Part shown: one piece after another, positions 37,335 through 45,720 of the stretch
Numbering within the stretch: position 1 is the first letter of the stretch
Layout of the letters: each line of letters opens with the position of its first letter
Source of the DNA: Lachnospiraceae bacterium
Lineage (GTDB): Bacteria > Bacillota > Clostridia > Lachnospirales > Lachnospiraceae
NCBI GenBank assembly: GCA_022767285.1
Contig: JALENY010000039.1
Coordinates: forward strand, 1-64,000
Reading direction: 5' to 3'
Length of the DNA: 64,000 nucleotides
The notes under the pieces: model-generated
Told to the model about the DNA's origin: nothing
The model's database searches: none
Seen by the model: only the letters and a program-made list of their open reading frames with translations
Position numbers and translations under genes: made by a program

Positions 37335-38330
37335 ATGAAAACTGAATTACTACATGAAATATGCCGACTTATGAAAAACCATCTTTCTCCGGAGCAAAAC
37401 CGGATTCTGGAAGCCACACTCTGTCAAACCTTCAGCCAATATAATATTTCCGTTTCTTCTGCCCCCTTGACCTCCAATGATCAGCAGTATAATGCTCAGT
37501 TAATCAGCCTTTTTATTGCTTCCAAAAAGATAGAAGGCTGCTCCGACAATACTCTGAAATACTATACAAATACTCTGACTGCCATGACAAACAGAGTCCG
37601 AAAAAATGTTTGCCGCATAGATACCAACGATTTGCGTCTCTACCTATCTGATTATCAGAATACGCGCCACGCAAGCAAGGTGACGCTGGACAACATCCGC
37701 CGTATCATGTCTTCCTTTTTTGCCTGGCTCGAGGACGAGGACTACATTGTAAAAAGCCCGGTGCGCCGTATTCACAAAGTCAAGGCCACCCAGACCGTAA
37801 AAGAAACCCTGTCCGACGAAAACCTTGAACAGCTCCGTGACCAGTGTACCCATCCCCGGGATCTGGCCATGATCGACCTGCTGATCTCCACCGGTATCCG
37901 TGTGGGTGAGCTGGTAAACCTCAATCGCTCCGACATTAATTTTGATCAGAGGGAGTGCGTGGTTCTCGGTAAGGGGGACAAGGAACGGCCTGTCTATTTT
38001 GATGCAAAAACCAAGATTCATCTGCAGAACTACCTGTCTGCCCGTACCGATTCCAACCCTGCTCTTTTCGTCAGTTATAATGCTCCCTGGAACCGCCTGT
38101 CTATCGCAGGAGTCGAACGCTTCTTATCTAATCTGGGCTGCAAGTCCCATGTATATCACGTCCACCCGCACAAATTCCGACGAACCATGGCCACAATGGC
38201 CATTGAAAAAGGCATGCCCATTGAACAGGTTCAAAAACTGCTCGGACATACCAAAATTGATACTACGCTTCATTATGCTATTGTCAATCAGACCAATGTC
38301 AAGCTTGCGCACAAACGGTATATCAGCTGA
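37335..38330 (+). CDS. Tyrosine recombinase (XerC/D-like)
   Basis: Site-specific recombinase of the phage integrase family, 331 residues. An N-terminal SAM-like DNA-binding domain (about 45-145) precedes the catalytic domain with Arg in TGIRVGELVNL, Lys in LGKGDKERPV, HPHKFRRT (His and second Arg), LLGHTKIDTTLHY with the last His and the Tyr nucleophile. All catalytic residues are intact. AAGGGG lies eight bases before the ATG. It is divergent from the peptide operon with a 254-base gap holding a small inverted repeat, so it might flip that promoter. It may equally be a relic of an integrated element or act elsewhere; no attachment site or mobile partner genes are visible. Confidence 0.9.
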   Translation: MKTELLHEICRLMKNHLSPEQNRILEATLCQTFSQYNISVSSAPLTSNDQQYNAQLISLFIASKKIEGCSDNTLKYYTNTLTAMTNRVRKNVCRIDTNDLRLYLSDYQNTRHASKVTLDNIRRIMSSFFAWLEDEDYIVKSPVRRIHKVKATQTVKETLSDENLEQLRDQCTHPRDLAMIDLLISTGIRVGELVNLNRSDINFDQRECVVLGKGDKERPVYFDAKTKIHLQNYLSARTDSNPALFVSYNAPWNRLSIAGVERFLSNLGCKSHVYHVHPHKFRRTMATMAIEKGMPIEQVQKLLGHTKIDTTLHYAIVNQTNVKLAHKRYIS

Positions 38331-38375
38331 TTTTATATTATAAACCACTACGATAAATCGCAATTTATTTACATA

Positions 38376-38522
38376 TGGAAGCCATACCTCCCGGAGGAAA
38401 AGGCATCCGACTATGCCTATGCTGAAGCGGGCAGACTCTTTTGGAATCATTTGAATATGAAATACCAGAAATTCTTCCTACCTATCACCCATCTCTCCCC
38501 CCTCGCATACCTTAATGTGTAA
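38376..38522 (+). other. Coding-like fragment after the recombinase
   Basis: A stretch of 48 codons before TAA reads as protein-like sequence (WKPYLPEEKASDYAYAEAG ... LAYLNV) in the same frame as the recombinase, after its stop and about 15 poor codons. It has no start codon with a ribosome binding site at its front. It may be the remnant of a deleted gene; I do not recognise the family. A small CCGCAA/TTGCGG hairpin follows (38523-38544) before the next gene. Confidence 0.3.
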
Positions 38523-38572
38523 CCGCAACTTTCGCATATTGCGGAACGTATTCGTGATTTTAGGAGGATTTT

Positions 38573-39565
38573 ATGAAAAAATCGGTATCCACGCTGCTGA
38601 TAACAGGCATGATTGCCGCTCTGATTCTGACCGGATGCGGTGACTCAAAGGAACTGACCGCCATTACCTTAAATGAGGTGGCACACTCCATTTTCTACGC
38701 ACCCCAGTACGTTGCCATTGAAGAAGGATATTTTAAAGAAGAGGGGATCAACCTGACTCTGGAGACCGGCTACGGTGCAGATAAGACCATGACCGCCGTT
38801 CTGTCCGGGGATGCGGACATCGGCTTTATGGGATCAGAAGCGTCTATTTATGCTTATCTGGAAGGTGCCAGCGACCCGGTTGTGAATTTTGCACAGTTGA
38901 CCCAGCGTGCCGGTAATTTTCTGGTGGCCCGTGAGGAGATGCCCTATTTTGAATGGGAAGATTTGAAAGGGAAAGAAGTTCTGGGCGGACGAAAGGGTGG
39001 TATGCCGGAAATGGTATTTGAGTATATCCTGAAACAAAACGGCATCGACCCAGCCAGCGACCTGAGCATCGATCAGTCCATCGATTTCGGTTCCACTGCC
39101 GCTGCGTTCTCCGGCGGTCGCGGTGAATTCACCGTTGAGTTTGAGCCCGGAGCCACCTCACTGGAAAAAGAAGGCGTGGGCTATGTGGTTGCATCTCTGG
39201 GAACCGATTCCGGCTACGTTCCTTATACCGCCTACAGCGCAAAAGCCAGCTTTATGGATAAGAATCCGGAACTCATCCAGGGATTTGTAAATGCGCTGCA
39301 GAAAGGTATGGATTTTGTCAACTCCCATTCACCGGAAGAGATCGCCAAAGTGATCGCACCACAGTTTCCTGAAACAGATCTGGATACGATCACCACCATT
39401 GTAAAACGGTATGCGGATCAGGATACGTGGAAAGAAAACCTGATCTTTGAAGAGAGCAGCTTTGATCTTCTGCAGGATATTCTTGAAAGCGCCGGTGAAC
39501 TGAATGAACGGGCACCGTATGGGAAACTGGTTCGCACGGATTTTGCCAAGAAAGCAGCTCCTTGA
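38573..39565 (+). CDS. Orphan NMT1/THI5-like substrate-binding lipoprotein
   Basis: Extracytoplasmic binding protein of the SsuA/ThiY/NMT1 family, 330 residues. Lipoprotein signal with lipobox LTGC (Cys22). The ligand domain starts ELTAITLNEVAHSIFYAPQYVAIEEGYF, the typical opening for this family, with GAD-like SGDADIGFMGSEA. TAGGAGG precedes the ATG. The usual permease and ATPase genes are missing on both sides, so it must work with a transporter encoded elsewhere or act as a sensor. Ligands in the family include pyrimidines, sulfonates, taurine and riboflavin; none can be chosen here. Confidence 0.85.
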   Translation: MKKSVSTLLITGMIAALILTGCGDSKELTAITLNEVAHSIFYAPQYVAIEEGYFKEEGINLTLETGYGADKTMTAVLSGDADIGFMGSEASIYAYLEGASDPVVNFAQLTQRAGNFLVAREEMPYFEWEDLKGKEVLGGRKGGMPEMVFEYILKQNGIDPASDLSIDQSIDFGSTAAAFSGGRGEFTVEFEPGATSLEKEGVGYVVASLGTDSGYVPYTAYSAKASFMDKNPELIQGFVNALQKGMDFVNSHSPEEIAKVIAPQFPETDLDTITTIVKRYADQDTWKENLIFEESSFDLLQDILESAGELNERAPYGKLVRTDFAKKAAP

Positions 39566-39714
39566 TTCCCCCGGTGGGTCAAAAGGACACCAAAAGGCAT
39601 CTGTTCGCTTCCGCGCCTGAATAAGGAGCCCTTTTCATAAAAGCGCTGAAATTAAGTCGTTTTGTGGCTTTATATAGAGCATTTTGATCTTCCATGCAAA
39701 CTATACCATTGAAA

Positions 39715-39778
39715 AAATCTGCGCATACGGTACAAAAGAAGCTTTTCATCTTTGCTTCTATTGCACCATATGCGCAGA
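39715..39778. terminator. Bidirectional terminator between converging genes
   Basis: Long stem: TCTGCGCATACGGT (39718-39731) and ACCATATGCGCAGA (39765-39778) with one mismatch and an inner AGAAGC/GCTTCT pairing. On the minus strand T6 follows directly, serving the cyclase gene; on the plus strand a looser T-rich tail follows. Confidence 0.85.
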
Positions 39779-39798
39779 CTGTTTTATGTCTTATTTTC

Positions 39799-40551
39799 CT
39801 ATTCCGCGATTGCCCACACACGAACCGGAAGTCCGGTCGCGCCTTCAATGGGCAGAAAAGCAGCAATCACAATGGCACCTGCTGGGGGTACCTGGTCAAG
39901 GTTGCACAACACTTCGACCTGAAGTTTTCCTTTATCCAGCACATAACGCTCACATGCCAGATCACCGGCTTGCGCCGCCTTTTCGGATGCATCTGTATCC
40001 AGAGTTTCATGGCCGTTTGCCGCTGCATTTCTCTCTTCATAAATGTATTTTAATGCTTCCAGAGACCATCCCGGGAAGTGCTCACCACCTTCTTCATCAT
40101 AATTGCAGATGGCATCCATATCCGGCCAGCGCTTATACCAGTCGGTGCGCAATGCGACAAAAGCGCCATCCGGAATCTCACCGTATTTGGCCTCATATTC
40201 TTTGACATCATCCACAGTCACAGCATAATGAACATTTTCTTTTACTTTTTCCGAAATATCAATCACAACCAGAGGATATACCATATCTCTGACGCCATAT
40301 TTTTCCGACAATTCTCTGTCTTTCACAAAATGGCCCGGGAAATCAATGTGGGTACCGAACTGTCCCGGAAACTTAAATGTCTGAATCAGACACTCCAGCA
40401 TTGGATTTCCCCAGTCAAAAACCGTTTTAGACAGTTCCACTGAGCCTTCCGGAATGCCGCCCCAATAGGGGCTGTCATTGTTCAACGGGTGTGACAGTTC
40501 AATCCAGCGATAACCTTTCAGTCTTTTTAAATCTTCCCAAAGCTGATACAT
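39799..40551 (-). CDS. Cyclase family protein (kynurenine formamidase-like hydrolase)
   Basis: Metal-dependent hydrolase of the PF04199 cyclase family, which includes bacterial kynurenine formamidase and isatin hydrolase. The metal site motif is visible as FGTHIDFPGHF, and the N-terminus has WIELSHPLNNDSPYW; a later VALRTDWYKRWPD segment is also typical. The ATG at 40549-40551 (MYQLWEDLKRLKGYRW) has GGAGGG in front; a longer open frame upstream is within the leader. 250 residues. It stands alone, with a 150-base leader that can fold (see 40597-40721). Substrate unknown. Confidence 0.85.
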   Translation of the reverse strand: MYQLWEDLKRLKGYRWIELSHPLNNDSPYWGGIPEGSVELSKTVFDWGNPMLECLIQTFKFPGQFGTHIDFPGHFVKDRELSEKYGVRDMVYPLVVIDISEKVKENVHYAVTVDDVKEYEAKYGEIPDGAFVALRTDWYKRWPDMDAICNYDEEGGEHFPGWSLEALKYIYEERNAAANGHETLDTDASEKAAQAGDLACERYVLDKGKLQVEVLCNLDQVPPAGAIVIAAFLPIEGATGLPVRVWAIAE

Positions 40552-40596
40552 AGTAATCCCTCCTTGATGTAAAATTGATTCAGATGCCAAAGCCTG

Positions 40597-40721
40597 CAGC
40601 TTATTTTTATATATCAAATCGCACAACGGATTATTCTTTCCCGGCACAGTACCCATCGCAGAACTTGATGATAAAAATTGTCATATTTTTTATAAGAATA
40701 AGCTGAATTATTTTTATTATA
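40597..40721 (-). promoter_or_regulatory. -10 box and structured leader of the cyclase gene
   Basis: A TATAAT (40716-40721) is followed within about ten bases by CAGCTTATT (40697-40705), which pairs perfectly with AATAAGCTG (40597-40605). The 9-bp helix encloses 91 bases, including an ATAAAAA/TTTTTAT hairpin and a G-rich segment near 40635-40660. A closing helix at the very 5' end of a transcript is the usual plan of a riboswitch, but the sequence matches no class I know. No good -35 was found. Confidence 0.4.
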
Positions 40722-40848
40722 TCATCCTCAACCTCAATAAATCCAGTATATTTCTATTAATTTGTGTAAAAAGGAGTAAAAATCCCCTCGATTTTTTGTC
40801 TCGCTTTCACGCCGATCCCAGAAGTATCATGCCTCACAAAACAGATGT

Positions 40849-43398
40849 TTATGCCCAGACAATGTGGCTGCCCTTTTCATCTTTTTTTACGATCAGCTTT
40901 CGTTCGATCTGCTCTTTTAATTCCGTTACGTGAGAGATAATTCCGATGCTGCGCTTATTTCCGGCCAATTCCTGAAGAATCCGAATGGCACGCAGCCGGG
41001 CATCATCATCCAGAGATCCGAATCCCTCATCCAGAAACATGGTGTCAATCCGCACATTGCCCGCTGTATTCTGGATGATATCCGCCATACCCAGTGCCAT
41101 GGAAAGCGCCGCCATAAAAGATTCCCCTCCGGACAGCGTCTTTACATCTCTCGTTTTTCCGGTCACCACGCTGTACACATCCAAATCAAGCCCGACTTCC
41201 CCCTGTTTTCCCAGGGCGTCCATGTCCCGGCACTGAAGAATGAACTGTCCGTCTGTCATATATTTCAGTCTGCGGTTTGCCGCCTGAATCATCTGATTGA
41301 AATACCGCCGCTGCACAAAAGTCTGGAAATCCACACCGGCAGTCCCTGCCAGCTTTCCGTTGGCGGTCTGATAGAGCAGGCGAATTGTATGGTACTCACT
41401 CTCCAGCTCTTCACTTTTTCTCCAGAGTTCTTTCAGATTTCCCATAATCTTTTGATTTCCCTGACGCACAGAGGCCGCCGATACCTCTTTTTTCTGTATC
41501 TCTTTTTGCCTGGAAATAAGCTGATCTGCTTCCTCTCTCCATTTCGTCGTATCCACAGGCTCTTTCCCTTTTGTGAGACTTTCATAGGTCTTTTTATTTG
41601 TACTGGTCTGTAAAAGTTCCTGTTCATACTCTTTGATCTGCTTCTCCCAAAGATCCGACTTGCCCATTGACCGCTTCATGTCCAGGTACTCATCTTCCGA
41701 CAAAAAGCCCTCCTTTTTGCGCATCTCTGTATACTCTGTTTTCTTTTTCGCAGACTCATTTTCCTTTTCCAGGATATTTTTTTTCTCTGCCTGCAGCATA
41801 CCTTCCATTGTGCGAAGTCTTTCCGTCATCGCATCCGGATCGTCTTCCCGGAATTTTCCGAAATCAATTCTTTCTGTCTCCTGAAAAACAGTCTGATCTG
41901 CCGCAGCATCACTCCACCGTTCTTTTTGTTCTTCGAAAATCTCTTCTATATGGTTTAAGTTTTCCCTGGAACGGATGCAGTTTTCTGCCGCCTCTGCGCG
42001 GCGTTTCTCCAGGTTTTCCCGACTCGTTTTTGCATCCTCTACCCACCGCTGACTGACCTTTTCTTTCGGGCAGACAGCTTTCTTCGGATGTTCCGTCGAT
42101 CCGCAGACCGGGCAGGGCATACCGTCTTCCAACCCGGATGCCATAATTCCGGCCTGCACCGCCAGAAACAGGCGATAGCGCCGGTTATATTCTGCATCCG
42201 CCTCCTCAAACTCCCTTTGGATAGAGAGAAGAACCTGTTGATTTTTTTCATGTTTCGCCCGGGCTTCCTTCGTTTTCCTGAAAGTCGTGACAAGTACGCA
42301 TTTCTTTGCCTCTGTTATTTTTCCCTTTTCTTCGCCGATTTTTCGCTCAAGTGACTCCGCCTTATGTCTTGCTGAGCGGCATAAATTCTCAGCCTCGCAC
42401 CAGGCATGTTCCGCCGGAACTATTTTTTCCGCTTTTCGGACCCATTTTACTGATTTTCCCAATTGTTTTATTTCCTCTGCCCGGTCGTACAGCCGGGCAA
42501 GCGCAATCTCACAGGCTTTTTTCTGTTCAAAGTTTTTATTGATATCTTTTGCCTGGGCAAGCTGCGCTTCCACCCAGGTCAGCCGTTTCTGAATCTGTTC
42601 CCTCTGCTTTTTCAACTCTTCTTCCAGAGCTTTCGATTCTTCCACAATTTGGTTTAAAGTTTCCAGTACCTGCTCTTTTTTCGTTTCCTGATATTCGTTT
42701 AGACCTGTCCAGATCTCCCCATAGCTGCTCTCCCGGGGAATAACCACCTTTTTTCTCTCATGTTCCGCCAGCTTCCGATTATCTTCCAATTGCCCATACA
42801 CTTGCTGAAACGCTTCCTTCAGCTGCAACTGGATTTTTCCATAAATACCGGTCTGAAAGATTTTTGAAAAAATCAGTTTCCGCTCACGGGAGGGGGCATG
42901 CAAAAGCTTAAGATACTCGCCCTGAGCGATCATGGCAATCTGACCATACTGTTCCCGGTCCACACCGATCAGCTGCTGAATCTTCAGATTAATATCGCGG
43001 ATGTTCCCCGGATACTCCTTTCCGTCCGGCATGGTCAGGCAAACTTTCGCTGCGGCACTGACTTTTTTATATTCACCGTCTCGATTTCTGCGTTTGCTGA
43101 TCCGCTCATATCCCGGGCTTCTGCGTATGCAATAGGATTTCCCTTTCTCCTCAAAGATCAGTTGCACATAAGTTTCCGCTTCTTCAGAAGCATAGTGGCT
43201 TCGCATCATGGTTCCATCCCGGAACCCACCGCTCACCTCTCCAAAAAGTGCAAAAGATATAGCATCAAAGACCGTCGTTTTCCCGGCTCCCGTATCACCG
43301 GTGATCAGGAAAATACCGCCTTGAAGGGACGTAAAGTCAACCTCTTCCAATCCTCCATAAGAGCCAAATGCGCTCATTGTCAACTTCAGTGGTCTCAT
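40849..43398 (-). CDS. sbcC: Exonuclease subunit SbcC (Rad50-like)
   Basis: Large ATPase of the SbcCD nuclease, which cuts hairpins and blocked DNA ends. N-terminal Walker A GDTGAGKTTVFDA, two long coiled coils on either side of a zinc hook CPVCGSTEHPKK near the centre, and C-terminal signature TLSGGESFMAAL and Walker B TMFLDEGFGSLDD. 849 residues, on the short side but complete. Its start overlaps the sbcD stop as ATGA. Confidence 0.95.
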   Translation of the reverse strand: MRPLKLTMSAFGSYGGLEEVDFTSLQGGIFLITGDTGAGKTTVFDAISFALFGEVSGGFRDGTMMRSHYASEEAETYVQLIFEEKGKSYCIRRSPGYERISKRRNRDGEYKKVSAAAKVCLTMPDGKEYPGNIRDINLKIQQLIGVDREQYGQIAMIAQGEYLKLLHAPSRERKLIFSKIFQTGIYGKIQLQLKEAFQQVYGQLEDNRKLAEHERKKVVIPRESSYGEIWTGLNEYQETKKEQVLETLNQIVEESKALEEELKKQREQIQKRLTWVEAQLAQAKDINKNFEQKKACEIALARLYDRAEEIKQLGKSVKWVRKAEKIVPAEHAWCEAENLCRSARHKAESLERKIGEEKGKITEAKKCVLVTTFRKTKEARAKHEKNQQVLLSIQREFEEADAEYNRRYRLFLAVQAGIMASGLEDGMPCPVCGSTEHPKKAVCPKEKVSQRWVEDAKTSRENLEKRRAEAAENCIRSRENLNHIEEIFEEQKERWSDAAADQTVFQETERIDFGKFREDDPDAMTERLRTMEGMLQAEKKNILEKENESAKKKTEYTEMRKKEGFLSEDEYLDMKRSMGKSDLWEKQIKEYEQELLQTSTNKKTYESLTKGKEPVDTTKWREEADQLISRQKEIQKKEVSAASVRQGNQKIMGNLKELWRKSEELESEYHTIRLLYQTANGKLAGTAGVDFQTFVQRRYFNQMIQAANRRLKYMTDGQFILQCRDMDALGKQGEVGLDLDVYSVVTGKTRDVKTLSGGESFMAALSMALGMADIIQNTAGNVRIDTMFLDEGFGSLDDDARLRAIRILQELAGNKRSIGIISHVTELKEQIERKLIVKKDEKGSHIVWA

Positions 43399-44561
43399 GC
43401 ATTCTCCTCCTCTGCTTTCTCGATCAGGTGCACCATAACCGCCCGTTCCGCTTCGCTCATCGGATTTCCTACCATGGTCTCATAGAACTGTTCAAATGCT
43501 TCCAGAGGACACAGGACACGGACTTCCTCCACTGTATCCATCAGTTTTTCTCTGGTACGGCTGTTATCGATCCGCACCTCCAGCAAATGATCAAATACTT
43601 CCTCCAGCTGTTCACGAAAATGATAGGGTTCCTTCTCGTCCGTCAGCGTAACGCTGACAAAGTCATGGCAGTTCTCCTGCTGCTCCTTACCCAGCACCTC
43701 CGCCAGGGTTCCTTTTATCCGTCTTACATCCTGTATTCCATGCAAGGGCAAAAAAGAGATCTCAGGTTCTGCGCCTTTTTCTTTCAGTTCCACTACCGTG
43801 ATGGATTTCACATGATGTTCTTCACTGATGGAATATTTATAGGGAGTACCGCAGTAACGAATGTTTTCGCTGCCGGCCCGCTGGCTTTTATGAATATGGC
43901 CAAGCGCAGCGTAATCGAAATCTTCTAATACATCTGAGCTGATTTTATCCAATCCGCCTGCCATGACAACGGATTGCTCCGATTCACAGGTTTCAATCGT
44001 TTGTCCTTTTCCTGCATAAAACTGGTGGCTCAGGATTATGTTCCGATCATTCAGGTCGATATTTTCGCGGTCCAAGACCAGTTTTACGGCAGATTCGTAG
44101 GTATTTACATCCAAATCACATGCTTTGTCTCTCACATATCCCGGCTTTAAAAACGGGAGCATGTAAAAGTGAACAGGACCATATTCATCTTCCAATGTCA
44201 CTTTTTTCAGGTATTCCGTCTTATCCTGCGGAGGCATGACCGAAACATAAATCTGATGTTTTTCCAGAAAAGCATCCGCATAGGACAAACGCTCCGGCGA
44301 ATCATGGTTCCCCGCAATGATCAAAACCGGGATTTTCGGTTCAATATCCGACAATGCCACCAGAAACTCATCCAGAAGCTTATATGCTTCTCCTGCCGGA
44401 ACGGTCCGGTCATAAATGTCGCCGCAAATCAAAATCACATCCGGGTGATGTTTTTCTGCCTCCCGGACGATCTGCATCAAGACCGCCCGTTGATTTTCCA
44501 AAAGGCTGTAGCCATTTAATATTTTTCCGATGTGCAGATCGGATAAATGGAATATTTTCAT
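43395..44561 (-). CDS. sbcD: Exonuclease subunit SbcD (Mre11-like)
   Basis: Calcineurin-like phosphoesterase subunit of SbcCD. Metal motifs DLHIGK (residues 7-12), GDIYDR, GNHDS and GHIHKSQ are in order, followed by the capping domain. 388 residues. GGAGAAG precedes the ATG. Cotranscribed with sbcC (4-base overlap). Confidence 0.96.
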   Translation of the reverse strand: MKIFHLSDLHIGKILNGYSLLENQRAVLMQIVREAEKHHPDVILICGDIYDRTVPAGEAYKLLDEFLVALSDIEPKIPVLIIAGNHDSPERLSYADAFLEKHQIYVSVMPPQDKTEYLKKVTLEDEYGPVHFYMLPFLKPGYVRDKACDLDVNTYESAVKLVLDRENIDLNDRNIILSHQFYAGKGQTIETCESEQSVVMAGGLDKISSDVLEDFDYAALGHIHKSQRAGSENIRYCGTPYKYSISEEHHVKSITVVELKEKGAEPEISFLPLHGIQDVRRIKGTLAEVLGKEQQENCHDFVSVTLTDEKEPYHFREQLEEVFDHLLEVRIDNSRTREKLMDTVEEVRVLCPLEAFEQFYETMVGNPMSEAERAVMVHLIEKAEEENA

Positions 44562-44663
44562 AATACTTCTCCTAATAATACAATCTGTTTATATTGTATC
44601 AATCTGTACGCATATTCGTCAGTCTACGATTACAATATTTCAGCAAAAGCGGAAATGCCCTTA

Positions 44664-44708
44664 CAAAAATAAGGATTAATTCTGCATCTGTCTGCAAAAT
44701 TAACCCTT
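44664..44708 (-). terminator. Terminator of the diol dehydratase operon
   Basis: Sixteen-base imperfect stem (AAGGGTTAATTTTGCA pairing with TGCAGAATTAATCCTT) with a six-base loop, followed by ATTTTTG on the minus strand. It lies 16-60 bases past the adenosyltransferase stop and separates it from sbcD. Confidence 0.8.
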
Positions 44709-44723
44709 TTCTTTCAAATGTAA

Positions 44724-45293
44724 TCATTTCTTTACATTCTTCAACACATCTTTGATTACTTCCTGGCGTATTCCCTCTTCCCTGTTGTGCCCGGATTGGT
44801 AATCCATATATCTGGCGCAAGTATAGAGGTAATCCGACAGACGGTTAAAGTAACGCATAGCCTTTTTATCTGTGACATAATGCTTCGCCGTGCGATAAAA
44901 CTGGCGTTCCGCACGCCTTGCAACCGCGCGGGCAACATCCAGACGGGCAGACTGCTCGCATCCGCCATAAAGGACAAATTGGAACTGTCTCGGTCCCATG
45001 GACTCATCCATACGGTCGATCCAGGTCTCCAGCAATTCAATTTCCTTTTCATCCAACTTGTATTCTCTTTTCATGGAATCGGCAACTCCGGCCATGATTT
45101 TCATCAGATTCTGCTGTATGTGACTCAGTTCCTCTTTCATCGGCTCATTGGCCAACACTTTGGCCAATCCGATATGACTGCTCAGTTCATCTATGGTTCC
45201 AAGCAATTCAATCCGATCATCCGATTTCAGGACTCCGGAGCCGTTCAGCAGCGATGTTCGTCCGTTGTCGCCTTTTTTCGTATAGATTTTCAT
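44724..45293 (-). CDS. PduO-type cob(I)alamin adenosyltransferase
   Basis: Transfers the adenosyl group of ATP to cob(I)alamin, making the coenzyme B12 that the dehydratase needs. The ATP-binding N-terminus KKGDNGRTSLLNG and the segments ELLGTIDELSSHIG and DVARAVARRAER mark the PduO family. 189 residues, adenosyltransferase domain only; the second (heme-binding) domain of some PduO proteins is absent. It lies 97 bases after the reactivase small subunit gene and ends the operon. Confidence 0.92.
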   Translation of the reverse strand: MKIYTKKGDNGRTSLLNGSGVLKSDDRIELLGTIDELSSHIGLAKVLANEPMKEELSHIQQNLMKIMAGVADSMKREYKLDEKEIELLETWIDRMDESMGPRQFQFVLYGGCEQSARLDVARAVARRAERQFYRTAKHYVTDKKAMRYFNRLSDYLYTCARYMDYQSGHNREEGIRQEVIKDVLKNVKK

Positions 45294-45390
45294 AAAAAGA
45301 CCTCATCGTTGATTCGTTACTTTTGATACATCGAAACACATCTGCGGGAAAGAAAATCTCCGCACTGTTTATTATAACACATATTTCTGA

Positions 45391-45720
45391 CTATTTAAAC
45401 GGCATCTTTTTGATTGCTCTGGCGCTATTGGCACCAAGTTTTCTGCACTGTTCATATGTGGGCATATGGTAGACTTCCACATTTCTTCCTTTTGGTATTC
45501 CTCTCATCTGCAAAGCCGCATCCACATACTTGATGCCGATGCCGGAACCCATCATGGAGTCCTTGGCAGCCTCAAAAGCCAGTGTATCCAGATTCGCATT
45601 TTCTCTCGGAATCACCTCATAGAAAACGCCCTCCTCTTCGATTCCGGCGCAGATTTCCCGCAGGAAATCCTCATCGGCGTCATTTGTATAAATGAAGATC
45701 GAAGGTTTTTTTATAATCAT
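45391..45720 (-). CDS. pduH: Diol/glycerol dehydratase reactivase small subunit
   Basis: Small subunit of the chaperone-like reactivase that swaps damaged cobalamin out of the dehydratase. 109 residues, Rossmann-like fold with IFIYTNDADEDFLREICAGIEEEG at the N-terminus (in parts) and SGIGIKYVDAALQMRGIP. It overlaps pduG by 4 bases (ATGA). Confidence 0.9.
   Translation of the reverse strand: MIIKKPSIFIYTNDADEDFLREICAGIEEEGVFYEVIPRENANLDTLAFEAAKDSMMGSGIGIKYVDAALQMRGIPKGRNVEVYHMPTYEQCRKLGANSARAIKKMPFK

Noticed and set aside
37335-38330. Recombinase as the integrase of a genomic island or conjugative element.
   Set aside because: No relaxase, excisionase, phage genes, tRNA target or long flanking direct repeats in the window; kept only as a possible promoter-inverting enzyme.
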